64,000 bases of DNA from Candidatus Binataceae bacterium (GTDB taxonomy: Bacteria; Desulfobacterota; Binatia; Binatales; Binataceae), in NCBI GenBank assembly GCA_015478645.1, contig JADMIL010000010.1, forward strand, positions 1 through 64,000, given 5' to 3'. The stretch's first letter is position 1. Each line of letters opens with the position of its first letter. Shown in pieces: positions 9,181-17,244 of this stretch. Position numbers and translations under genes: made by a program. Below the pieces are notes generated by a model. It was not told the origin of the DNA. It made no database searches and saw only the letters and a list, made by a program, of their open reading frames with translations.

Positions 9181-9753
9181 CTACTTCGGCAACTGGTCGC
9201 TCAGCGTGATCTTTTTGATGTGGTCGCCAACCTTGATCTGATCGACTACCGCCATCCCTTCGACCACGCCGCCGAACAGCGTGTACTGGCCGTCGAGAAA
9301 CGGCGCCGGGGCCAGGCAGATGTAGAACTGGCTGCCACTCGATTTGCGTTCCGGATTGACCGCGTCGCTGGTCCGCGCCATCGCGATCGTGCCGCGCAAA
9401 TGATGCTCGGTGGTGCTGATCTCGGCCGGGACTTCGTAGCCCGGACCGCCCGTCCCGTTGCCCTGCGGGTCGCCGCCCTGGACCACGAAGCCGGGTTCCA
9501 CGCGATGGAAGGTCAGCTTGTTGTAGAAGCCGTCCTTGGAGAGCTTCTCGAAATTGGCGACGGTCTTGGGCGCGACCGCCGGGTAGAGTTCAACCACGAC
9601 CACGCCGCGGTCGGTGTCGATAATTGCGTAATGGCCTGTGTTGCGCACGGGAAGTCCGTCCATGGTAGCTGCCTTCGCGCCCGGAGTGATGGCGCCGATT
9701 GAAATGAGCGCCAGGATAAGGGCGCAGGTGATTGGCGTGATTCGATTCTTCAT
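9181..9753 (-). CDS. Secreted cyclophilin-type peptidyl-prolyl isomerase
   Basis: 190 residues. Residues 1-29 are a Sec signal peptide (basic start, hydrophobic core, cut near AKA-A). The cyclophilin fold follows with the active-site segment FHRVEPGFVVQGGDPQG, then GTIAMAR, SGSQFYI and FGGVVEGM. It would catalyse proline cis-trans isomerisation in the periplasm. It is somewhat compact, like E. coli PpiA. The first gene of a pair with the PHP phosphoesterase. Confidence 0.93.
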   Translation of the reverse strand: MKNRITPITCALILALISIGAITPGAKAATMDGLPVRNTGHYAIIDTDRGVVVVELYPAVAPKTVANFEKLSKDGFYNKLTFHRVEPGFVVQGGDPQGNGTGGPGYEVPAEISTTEHHLRGTIAMARTSDAVNPERKSSGSQFYICLAPAPFLDGQYTLFGGVVEGMAVVDQIKVGDHIKKITLSDQLPK

Positions 9754-9988
9754 TAATTCAGTTTCGATATATCACCGGGTAGTCGTCGATATGTCTGTGA
9801 CTCGCAAATTGGTCTGATTCATCAGTGAGTCCATCTGGGCTCCAAAGCAATCCCTCTTTGTTATTCGAGCGACGCCGCCCGCGCAACCCTCATGGGTATG
9901 TTCCGCGACTGCCCGCCTCTCCGCCCCCGCGGCGAATCAAGCATCTCTGCCTGCGCGATGTAAAGCACCCGGCGAGTGTAAGCCGCTG

Positions 9989-10729
9989 TCAGCGTCGCAA
10001 CTTCAACTCCGAGAGAGTCTTGCCCGAGAAGCCGAGAAGATAAAGACTCCTGAAGTCCAACGTCGAGAGGTCGATCTCTGACGCAATGGACGACTTTAGA
10101 TCTGCAATCTCCTGGTCGGAGCGGAAGCCCACAAAATCGTCGAAGACGACAACGAGGATATGATCAGGACCGTACTTTTTGCGCGCCTTGGCCTTGATTC
10201 GGGCGATGATTAAGCGCTGGTGCTTCTCCACGATGCGCGACCTCGGCACAGCTTCATCCAGCACCTCGATATGATGGCCCGTGTTCCTGGTGCCGGAGGA
10301 GGTGACTTCTCCGAGCGCATTCACCCGACCTTTGCAGTTCAAAACCTCCATTCGCAGCGAGTCCTTACAACCATCCGTGGCATAGGTGAATTCAACGAAC
10401 AATCTCGTTGTCTTTGCCCCACCGGGAAAAGTGATAGTCGCGTCGTAATTTCCACTATCTTTTAGATTTGGCTGACACAGGACGTCCTGACGGTCTGGAA
10501 ATAAATGTTGTACAAAGTGGGTCAGGGGAAGCACCTCTTCTCTGTACTTTTTCCACAGACTTCGCGGGGGCCGGGATATTTTCCTAAGCTCTTGAGACTC
10601 TTCAAACGCCGCCCTGATTTCAGCAGCGAGGGCCGCTAATTCATTAGGAGTCCGTGCCCGTCCAAGATCCAGCGAAACCAGCAGTTCGTCGATTTTTGAA
10701 GGAACTGATTTCTTTGTATGGCTAGACAT
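9989..10729 (-). CDS. Hypothetical protein, orphan in AT-richer patch
   Basis: About 246 residues, not recognised. I prefer ATG 10729, which has GGAAG six bases upstream; the longer frame to 10855 would overlap the upstream gene by 100 bases. Residues 20-70 look helical and charged. The middle has NYDATITF followed by RLFVEFTYATDG, a D...E-x-T arrangement faintly like a PD-(D/E)XK nuclease core, then a C-terminal alpha/beta half with HILVVVFDDFVGF. No signal peptide or membrane segment. Its lower GC and relaxed codon use differ from neighbouring genes, suggesting acquisition. The nuclease idea is weak. Confidence 0.65.
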   Translation of the reverse strand: MSSHTKKSVPSKIDELLVSLDLGRARTPNELAALAAEIRAAFEESQELRKISRPPRSLWKKYREEVLPLTHFVQHLFPDRQDVLCQPNLKDSGNYDATITFPGGAKTTRLFVEFTYATDGCKDSLRMEVLNCKGRVNALGEVTSSGTRNTGHHIEVLDEAVPRSRIVEKHQRLIIARIKAKARKKYGPDHILVVVFDDFVGFRSDQEIADLKSSIASEIDLSTLDFRSLYLLGFSGKTLSELKLRR

Positions 10730-10754
10730 CTGCTGCTTCCATGAAGCCGGAATT

Positions 10755-11438
10755 TCAGAAGGAAGCCCCCAGTTGGCCAATTCTGTGAAACTCAGCGTGC
10801 CACATCCTGACGCTATGCATTCCTGGCATGTCCAACGCTTGGCGTGCTTGCACAAGGATCGTGTCGGAATTGATCAGCGTCGCCAGTTCCTCATCAACGA
10901 GCATCGTTGGCTTTGTGATTGGCAATAGGTAGAGAAGCCGCTCGGTCACGTCCATGGGAATGAATGTCCGTGCGTGAATCTGCGTATCAGTAACTTCATA
11001 AATGCTCGTGGTGATGCCCTGTGGATCGATCGTCGCAGTGGTCACCCCAAGCCCGAGGTGGAAGGCAACATTTTTGATCCAATCGCCAGCGCTGAAGGAA
11101 ATTTCCGCTTCCGGTACCTCGATATGATCTGATCGATAGCAGAAAACGATCTTGCCAGGAGACCCCACCGTGACGCTCCCGAATGAAGAGACTACAGAAT
11201 CAAACTTATCCGGACTCGCTGTCCAACAGCCTAGGAAGGGAGATGGAATTTCTGGTTTCTGCAAAACAGGTGGCGCCGCCGGCAGCGTAGGACCGAGCAG
11301 CGGAGGTAATTCCAACACGTTGTTACTTGGCCCCATAGGACTTGCGGAAGGAGCGGGTAATTCGAATTGGCTGGCTCGAACTATGGCAGGAAGGATGAGA
11401 GCAAAAACTGCGCAAACTGCCAGAACTTCTTTTTTCAT
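10755..11438 (-). CDS. Hypothetical secreted protein
   Basis: 227 residues. MKKEVLAVCAVFALILPAIV is a signal peptide with a likely cut after VRA-S. A proline-rich linker (about 27-65) is followed by a probably beta-rich domain with two cysteines (LGCW, VFCY). No family recognised. The gene lies 25 bases upstream of the other orphan, same strand, and shares its lower GC, so the two look like one small imported cassette. Confidence 0.65.
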   Translation of the reverse strand: MKKEVLAVCAVFALILPAIVRASQFELPAPSASPMGPSNNVLELPPLLGPTLPAAPPVLQKPEIPSPFLGCWTASPDKFDSVVSSFGSVTVGSPGKIVFCYRSDHIEVPEAEISFSAGDWIKNVAFHLGLGVTTATIDPQGITTSIYEVTDTQIHARTFIPMDVTERLLYLLPITKPTMLVDEELATLINSDTILVQARQALDMPGMHSVRMWHAEFHRIGQLGASF

Positions 11439-11516
11439 AAGCCGTCCACATGGTCGCGAAATCAGCCGATTACTGAGCGCCTAATTGCCGAACTTAGTGG
11501 CGGGCCGTGGCTGGGC

Positions 11517-11700
11517 TCAGTACTTCAGGAAGTCGCGCAGCAATTTCGCGACAACCGCCGGCTGTTCGAGCGGCGTCATGTGCGCCGCGTGGTCAATCAA
11601 TTCGACGCGCGAATTGAGGATGAGCTTTTTGAACTTCTCGGCGTAGATAGGCTTGGTCAGCCCGCCCTACTTGCGCCAGATGAACGGCATCGGCGCAATG
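11517..11700 (-). pseudogene. Decayed 3' fragment of an alpha/beta hydrolase gene
   Basis: Reading minus, it encodes a tail homologous to the last 60 residues of the intact hydrolase at 11926 (KPIYAEKFKKLILNSRVEL then IDHAAHM and a final FLKY stop). By hand count about 24 of 170 aligned bases differ. In the remnant a TAG stop (11666-11668) replaces a Gln codon and the similarity ends near 11700. The missing 5' part, including the nucleophile, is not found nearby. It is a relic of a second, diverged paralogue. Confidence 0.85.
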
Positions 11701-11790
11701 CGCAATTTCATCAGTAATATCAGCTGGTTAGCTCTTACCAAATTGCTACTAACTTCTCCAAGATTAGTAGATGAAGCCCTGATAGAAGTC

Positions 11791-11827
11791 AATTTGCTCC
11801 TAACATTGGAAATGTTAGGAGCAAATT
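11791..11827. repeat. Perfect palindrome, 17-bp arms
   Basis: AATTTGCTCCTAACATT, loop GGA, then its exact reverse complement. A second, weaker inverted repeat of similar sequence (CTACTAA 11746-11752, TTAGTAG 11764-11770) lies just upstream. Both sit in an AT-rich stretch (about 11705-11870) between the hydrolase fragment and the intact hydrolase. It has no T-run, so it is not a standard terminator. Confidence 0.8.
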
Positions 11828-11925
11828 GGGAGATGCCGCTATATCGCGAGATGCCAGCACAAACGACGATGGCGCCGGCGGAATCGCCGACGCCATCGGA
11901 TGACGACCGATTGAACTGTGCGGGC

Positions 11926-12711
11926 TCAGTGCTTCAGGAACTCGCGTACCAGCTTCGCGACGGCGGCCGGCTGCTCGAGTTGCGCCATGTGCGCCGCATG
12001 GTCGATCAATTCGACGCGCGAATTGGGGATGACCTTTTTGAATTCCTCGGCGTAGATCGGCTTGGTCAGCCCGTCCTGCTTGCCCCAGATGAGCAGCGTC
12101 GGCGCGGTGATGCGATGCGCGCGCTTGCGCAGCCCCTTGTCGGGAATCGGCCAGATGTATTTGCCCGTGCAGCCGAGCGCCCAGGTCAGCCGAATGATCG
12201 ATTCGGCATCCTCGAGGTTCATCGAGACATGCTTGCGCGCGGGGTGCTTCGGGTCCGCGAACATCAGCACGTCGAGCTGCGCCTGCGGCGTCACCATGTA
12301 GTTCTTGATTGGCGTATCGTCGCGCCAAAGGCCGAGCGCGTCGATCAGCACCAGGCGGCTCACGCGGCGCGGATTGTTGGCAGCGATTTCCGCCGCGACC
12401 ATCCCGCCGAACGAATGGCCGACTACCGCCGGCGCTTCGAGGCCGAGCTTATCGAACAGCTCGTAGTAATAGAGCACCAGGTCCCAGACGTCATCGAGCG
12501 GCTTGACCGCGTCGGGGTCACCGGCGCTGGTGCCCGGATGCTCGGGCGCGTAGACCGTGAAATCGCGCGCGAGCAGATCGAGCGACTCATCCCATACCAG
12601 GCCATAGCCGCTGTGCAGGTAGACCAGCGCCGGACCGGAGCCGGCGACCTTGACGTGCGCGGTGACCTTGTCTTCCCAGAGTTTGAGGGTCTGTTCCGAA
12701 GTGGCAGCCAT
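11926..12711 (-). CDS. Alpha/beta hydrolase
   Basis: 261 residues. Nucleophile elbow GHSFGGM with Ser about 103, acid region LIWGKQDGLTKP and catalytic His in IDHAAHM. The N-terminal half carries the oxyanion strand VYLHSGYG. The substrate is unknown. I start at ATG 12711 (MAATSEQTLK); the frame above it is low-complexity. The oxidoreductase gene 115 bases upstream on the same strand suggests a shared catabolic role, for instance ester or ring-product cleavage, which is inference only. A decayed copy of its 3' end lies at 11517. Confidence 0.88.
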   Translation of the reverse strand: MAATSEQTLKLWEDKVTAHVKVAGSGPALVYLHSGYGLVWDESLDLLARDFTVYAPEHPGTSAGDPDAVKPLDDVWDLVLYYYELFDKLGLEAPAVVGHSFGGMVAAEIAANNPRRVSRLVLIDALGLWRDDTPIKNYMVTPQAQLDVLMFADPKHPARKHVSMNLEDAESIIRLTWALGCTGKYIWPIPDKGLRKRAHRITAPTLLIWGKQDGLTKPIYAEEFKKVIPNSRVELIDHAAHMAQLEQPAAVAKLVREFLKH

Positions 12712-12825
12712 GATTGCTTGTGCTCTCTGTCTCGCTTGAAATTTTTCGCGAATCCATTCGCGGCGTCCGCGCGCCCGAAAGCGCACGGCGCCATTGCCCC
12801 GTCGCCGTCAGCCGTCGCGGCGTGC

Positions 12826-14103
12826 CTATTTGCCGGCGCGCAACTCCGCGCCGGTGCCGTGGCCCGCCCCGGGCTGATTGATCTTGCCGCGCAGCGCCTG
12901 CGGCCACCACTTGTTCTCCCAGCCGTCCTCGTCCCAGACGTTGCGGAAATGAGGCGCGACCTCCTTGGCGAACAGGTCGATATTCTTGAGCGTCAGCTCA
13001 TGCGGCATCGAGCCGATATGCAGCAGGACCATCAGGTTGCCGACGCGCAGATTCTTGACCGCCTCTTTGAGTTGATCGCGCACGGTGGCCGGACTGCCCG
13101 CGATCACGAACTGGTTGTCGACGAAATCCTTGTACTTCCAGTTGGCCACGGAATTCATCAGGTCGAGCTGCATCGGCAGCAGGTTCTTCACGCTGTTGGT
13201 CAGGCTGCGATAGTCCTGGTTGCCCGGGATCATCTGGTATTCGTTCAGGATGTGCAGCGACTTATCGTAGAAATATCTGATGTGCTTGTAGTAGTCCTTC
13301 TCGGCCTGCGCGTCGGTCTCGGCCACCACCACCAGTTGCAGGAAGCCCGCGCGGTACGGATTGGGATCGAGATTGCTCTTGGCGACGAATTCCCAGAAAC
13401 CGTCCATCACGCGCTTGCCCAGCTTGTTGCCGTAGTAGCTGAGAAAGCAGTAGCAATGGTCGTGCTTGGCGGCGAAGTCCCAGGTGCTCAGGCTGCCCGC
13501 GCCGGGCACCCAGACAGGCGGATGGGGCTGCTGGATCGGGCGCGGCCACAGGTTGACCATCGGCAGCTTGAAGTACTTGCCATTCCAGGCAAAGGTCTCG
13601 CGCGACTGCCACGCCTTCATGATCAGATCGTGCGCCTCATAGTAGCGTTCGCGATGCTCGATCGGGGTGATGCCGTAGCAGAGATTGGCGTCCATCGGGG
13701 TGCCCAGCGGCATCCCGGCGACCAGGCGTCCGCCGCTGATGCAATCGAGCATCGCGTACTCTTCGGCGACCCGGATCGGTGGGTTGGTGGTCGGCAGCGT
13801 CGCGCCCATCTGGACCACCGCGCAGTTGAGGCCGTTGGTCGCGCGGGCCAGCACCGAGCCCATCAGGTTGGGGCTGGGCATGAAACCGTAGGCATTCTGA
13901 TGATGTTCGTTGACGCAGATACCGTCCATGCCGGCCTTGGCGGCGTAGGTCAGCTCGTCGAGCGTCCAGTTGTAATACTGACCCACCCTGGCCGGATCGG
14001 CCAACTCCCAGAAGGGCGGATCGACCCATACGGACTGGTAGCGCTTTTCGAAATCCGCCGGCAAATCACGGTAGGGCATCAGATGGAACATCGAGATCTT
14101 CAT
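12826..14103 (-). CDS. Luciferase-like (LLM class) flavin-dependent oxidoreductase
   Basis: 425 residues of the bacterial luciferase TIM-barrel superfamily. The start MKISMFHLMPYRDLP, the segment GICVNEHHQNAYGFMPSP, EEYAMLDCISGGRLVAGMPLG and the C-terminal region with VIAGSPATVRDQL are typical of LLM enzymes acting with FMNH2 or F420. GGAGG lies eight bases upstream of ATG 14103, which decides the start against the longer frame. It is followed by an alpha/beta hydrolase gene. The substrate cannot be read from sequence; alkanal, sulfonate or steroid-type compounds are all precedented in the superfamily. Confidence 0.9.
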   Translation of the reverse strand: MKISMFHLMPYRDLPADFEKRYQSVWVDPPFWELADPARVGQYYNWTLDELTYAAKAGMDGICVNEHHQNAYGFMPSPNLMGSVLARATNGLNCAVVQMGATLPTTNPPIRVAEEYAMLDCISGGRLVAGMPLGTPMDANLCYGITPIEHRERYYEAHDLIMKAWQSRETFAWNGKYFKLPMVNLWPRPIQQPHPPVWVPGAGSLSTWDFAAKHDHCYCFLSYYGNKLGKRVMDGFWEFVAKSNLDPNPYRAGFLQLVVVAETDAQAEKDYYKHIRYFYDKSLHILNEYQMIPGNQDYRSLTNSVKNLLPMQLDLMNSVANWKYKDFVDNQFVIAGSPATVRDQLKEAVKNLRVGNLMVLLHIGSMPHELTLKNIDLFAKEVAPHFRNVWDEDGWENKWWPQALRGKINQPGAGHGTGAELRAGK

Positions 14104-14268
14104 ACCAGCCTCCTGCGGGTAACCGGCCGACGCCCCGGTTTCGACGGCATCGGCTCTAGTGGGAATATCATGGCCGAGGCGCCATCGACAACGCCCCGCG
14201 GATCGCCGCAACCGGCGCACCGCGCGCAAGGATGAATTTTTTCACCTTTCGCTCGATCTACTCGAAGC

Positions 14269-14284
14269 GATGTTTCACGTGAAA
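14269..14284. promoter_or_regulatory. parS centromere site
   Basis: TGTTTCACGTGAAACA, a perfect 16-bp palindrome identical to the widely conserved chromosomal parS consensus bound by ParB/Spo0J. It lies in the 226-base gap between the luciferase-like gene and the FHA-CAP gene. It is the only copy I see here; parA and parB are not in the window. Confidence 0.9.
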
Positions 14285-14329
14285 CAATTTTCCGTTCTTT
14301 GGCGGTGACGTTCTTCATCCGTTCGACGC

Positions 14330-15751
14330 CTAATCCGCGGCGGGGGCGATCGTAAACGACCAGCTATAGGACTGGCCGTCGGCGGTGATCGCGACCGTAT
14401 AGCGCCCGGCGGCCAGCGGCTGGCGCGGTACCACGATCACGGTGCCATAGGCGCTCAGGGTTCCGCGCGCGCGGCGCTGAGCCTCGGGGTCGGGACTGAC
14501 GTAGCTGGAGGCGTCGATACCGCAGGCCTCGATCGGGCTGAGCGCGGCGCCGTCGAGGGCGAGCGAGAAACTATCGAGCTTGACGGCGCGAAAGAGCGCC
14601 ACCTGCAGGGTGATCGGCAGGCCGCTCGGCGCGGCGTAGCCGGGACAGGCGCTCAGCGGATCGGGCCATTCGCCCTCCGACGAATTCATCGTGAGCGTGC
14701 TGTCCGGAGCCGGAAACCGCACCGGATTGGGCATCGCCGTGCCGATCGCGGTCACGGCCGCCCCGGCGACGACGTTGAGCGCGACCACACACACGGCGCC
14801 CTCGCACCAGCTACCGAGACTCGCACTGCGCAGCCTGGGGTTGAGGATCGAGACGCGATGGAACGGCCCGCTCATCCAGCCGTCGAGCGCCCACAGCGGT
14901 GAGGGCGGCGGCGCCGGCCCGGGCCATTCGGCGACGTCGCTGGCGTTGGCGGCCGCCTGGCCGGCGGGGGTGTACCAGCGGTTGGCGGGGTCCTCGCGAT
15001 GCATCGCGGCACCCGTACTGATGCCGCGGCTGATCGAATCCTTGAAGTTCTCGACCAGGTAGCGCGCGTGATTCTGGTCACCGCGGCTGGTCGTCGCGTC
15101 GTTGGCGACCGGCGCGAGACCGCTTTGCGTGCGGTAACGATTGACGGCGGCGAGCCACGGCGGATCCGCTTCGGCGGCGGCTGGCGCGGGCGTCGCCTCA
15201 GGCACGACTGACGCGATCGGCGCGGGAACGGACGGCATCGCGCGCGCGAGCGTGGATGGCGCCGGCGAGGCGACGGGTATCGGCGATCGCGCCGCTGGCG
15301 CGGCGGCCGGTGGCGACGCCGGAGCACCGGCCCATCGAGCGCCTTCGAGGCGGTCCCAGTTGATCAGGTATTCGGCGATCGCGAAGCCACCGGCAAAGAC
15401 CAGCGCGATGATCGCGGCGTAGGTGACGCGGCGGCGGCGCGGGCGCGGCGGCGGACGGATCAGGCTGTAGCGCGCCGTGCCGAAGCACAATTCGTCGCCG
15501 GGCTTGATCGGCGCTTCGCCGCTTATGCGCACGCCGTTGACGAAGGTCCCGTTGGTCGAATTATGGTCGACGACGCACCAGGCGCCGGCGCGGCGCTCGA
15601 GCGTGGCGTGGCGGCGCGACACCGTCGTCACCTCGATGAGCAGGTCATTGCCGGGCGCGGCGCCGACCGTCAGGCGATCGCGATCGAGCGTAAACTCGCG
15701 CGGCGCGCCGGGGCCGAGCGCGGCAAGGCGCAGCGGCGCGCGATCGCTCAA
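14330..15751 (-). CDS. FHA domain - transmembrane - CAP/SCP domain protein
   Basis: 473 residues. Residues 20-95 are an FHA phosphothreonine-binding domain (LTVGAAPGNDLLI, SRRH, NSTNGTFVNG). A basic stop-transfer (RPRRRR) precedes one membrane helix at 110-130, then a Pro/Ala-rich linker to about 195. Next comes a CAP-like region (WLAAVNRYRTQSGLAPV, QNHARYLVENF) and a C-terminal beta-rich domain. Predicted topology puts FHA in the cytosol and CAP outside. I start at TTG 15751, which overlaps the TGA of the upstream HDAC-family gene and has GGAAG upstream; the frame above has no real similarity. The combination is unfamiliar to me. Confidence 0.82.
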   Translation of the reverse strand: MSDRAPLRLAALGPGAPREFTLDRDRLTVGAAPGNDLLIEVTTVSRRHATLERRAGAWCVVDHNSTNGTFVNGVRISGEAPIKPGDELCFGTARYSLIRPPPRPRRRRVTYAAIIALVFAGGFAIAEYLINWDRLEGARWAGAPASPPAAAPAARSPIPVASPAPSTLARAMPSVPAPIASVVPEATPAPAAAEADPPWLAAVNRYRTQSGLAPVANDATTSRGDQNHARYLVENFKDSISRGISTGAAMHREDPANRWYTPAGQAAANASDVAEWPGPAPPPSPLWALDGWMSGPFHRVSILNPRLRSASLGSWCEGAVCVVALNVVAGAAVTAIGTAMPNPVRFPAPDSTLTMNSSEGEWPDPLSACPGYAAPSGLPITLQVALFRAVKLDSFSLALDGAALSPIEACGIDASSYVSPDPEAQRRARGTLSAYGTVIVVPRQPLAAGRYTVAITADGQSYSWSFTIAPAAD

Positions 15752-16782
15752 TCGAGCTTCCAGAACGGCTGATGGAAATATTTGCCGCGCTGAACGACCG
15801 GGATGGCGCGTTCGCCACCGGCCACCGGCACGATCGGCTCGGCGTCGTCGCGGCCGAGTTCGTCGATCACGGCGCGGCCCGCCTCTTCGAGCGCCTGCAG
15901 GTCGTAGCCACCCTCGAGCGCCGCGACCATCCGGCCGCCGCAGCTCTCGGCGGCCAGCCGCTTCATCCGCCGGGTCATCGCGGCGAAGCCCTCGGCGGTC
16001 ACGCGCATCCCGCCCAGCGGATCGCGGTAGTGGCAATCGAAGCCGGCCGAAATGAGGACGAACTCGGGCTTGAACTGCCGCGCGATCGGCATCAGCAGAT
16101 GGTCGAAGATGCGCAGGTATTCGGCGTCGCCGAAGCCGGCCGGCAGCGGCACGTCAACGGTGAAGCCGGCGCCCGCGCCCGCGCCGATTTCGTCGAACAT
16201 CCCGCTGCCCGGATAGAACGGCGACTGATGGGTCGAGATGTAGAGGACTTGCGGCGAGGGATAAAAAATCTCCTGCGTGCCGTTGCCGTGATGGACGTCC
16301 CAGTCGAGGATCAGCACGCGCGTGAGGCCGTGGCGCTCGATCAGGTACCGCGCCGCAATCGCGACGTTGTTGAAGAAGCAAAAGCCCATCGCGTGGTCCG
16401 GACGCGCATGATGGCCGGGGGGACGGACGATCGCGAAACCGTTGTGCGCCGCGCCGCCGAGCACCGCCTCGACCGCCGTCAGCACGCCGCCGGCGGCCAG
16501 CCGGGCGGTGGCGAAGGTCGCGGGCGAAGTGTGGGTATCGGGATCGAAGCTGGTGTGCGCGAGACCGGCGGTGCGCGCGACCGTGGCGACGTACTCGGCG
16601 CCGTGGCAGAGTTCAAGCTCGGCAGTGGTCGCCTCGCGCGGGGCGAGCGTCGCCAGACCGGCGCGCTTAAGCCCTGCGGCCATCGCGATCATCGCGGCGA
16701 CGCGCTCCGGGCGTTCCGGATGAAGTCGGCCGCCAAAATGATCGAGGTAGCAGCGGTCGGCGATGAGCGCGGTGCGGTTCAT
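15748..16782 (-). CDS. Histone deacetylase family protein (AcuC/APAH-like)
   Basis: 344 residues with the arginase/deacetylase fold. Substrate-channel segment RPPGHHARPDHAMGFCFFN, zinc ligands in LDWDVHHGNGTQ, the third ligand aspartate in SAGFDCHYRDPLGG and the closing EGGYD are all intact, so it should be an active zinc amidohydrolase. In bacteria such enzymes act on acetylated polyamines, acetyl-lysine or acetoin-utilisation targets; which applies is unknown. Its stop codon overlaps the start of the FHA-CAP gene, implying coupled translation. Confidence 0.93.
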   Translation of the reverse strand: MNRTALIADRCYLDHFGGRLHPERPERVAAMIAMAAGLKRAGLATLAPREATTAELELCHGAEYVATVARTAGLAHTSFDPDTHTSPATFATARLAAGGVLTAVEAVLGGAAHNGFAIVRPPGHHARPDHAMGFCFFNNVAIAARYLIERHGLTRVLILDWDVHHGNGTQEIFYPSPQVLYISTHQSPFYPGSGMFDEIGAGAGAGFTVDVPLPAGFGDAEYLRIFDHLLMPIARQFKPEFVLISAGFDCHYRDPLGGMRVTAEGFAAMTRRMKRLAAESCGGRMVAALEGGYDLQALEEAGRAVIDELGRDDAEPIVPVAGGERAIPVVQRGKYFHQPFWKLD

Positions 16783-16920
16783 CGTTTGACACCCACGGAC
16801 GGCTTCACGATCATTGCGGGACGGGCAGGCCGTGGCGGCCGGATGGATCGACGCGGTGCGCTGGCGGCAAAGCGATCGCCAAGCCGGGCGGCAGCGGAAC
16901 TGACGTAGCGTCGGGAAATC

Positions 16921-17229
16921 GTGGAAATAATCGTAATTCTAGTGATCGCGCTAATCGTGATTCCGCCGGACAATCTGCCCGACGTGATGCGCGGCGTGGG
17001 TAAAATCCTGCGTGAATTGCGCCTGGCGAGCAACATGGTGGTGCGCGAACTGAGCGGCGTAATCGACGAACCGGCCGCCGCGCGTCCGGCGCGCGCGGTC
17101 AATCCGATGGCCGACGCGATACGGCCGGCGGCCGCAGCCGTGCCCCCGCCATCCGCTACAATGCGGCCGGCTGCCGCCGCCGAATCCGCCCAAGCTGGCA
17201 CGTCCGCCGATCCCACGGCGCCACGATAA
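16921..17229 (+). CDS. tatA: Sec-independent translocase TatA/TatB-like subunit
   Basis: 102 residues from GTG 16921, with GGGA just upstream and an in-frame stop 15 bases before. The layout is that of TatA/B: a short N-terminal helix EIIVILVIALIVI, the hinge PPDNLPDVMRG and an amphipathic helix VGKILRELRLASNMVVREL, then an Ala/Pro-rich tail. The usual FG hinge is replaced by IPPDN, closer to some TatB proteins. It lies 15 bases before tatC. The pair exports folded proteins across the inner membrane. Confidence 0.8.
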   Translation: MEIIVILVIALIVIPPDNLPDVMRGVGKILRELRLASNMVVRELSGVIDEPAAARPARAVNPMADAIRPAAAAVPPPSATMRPAAAAESAQAGTSADPTAPR

Positions 17230-17244
17230 CGCCCCCCGACCGGC

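Noticed and set aside
14100-14318. 72-codon minus ORF covering parS
   Set aside because: No similarity, low-complexity, and it contains the parS palindrome and the luciferase-like gene leader.
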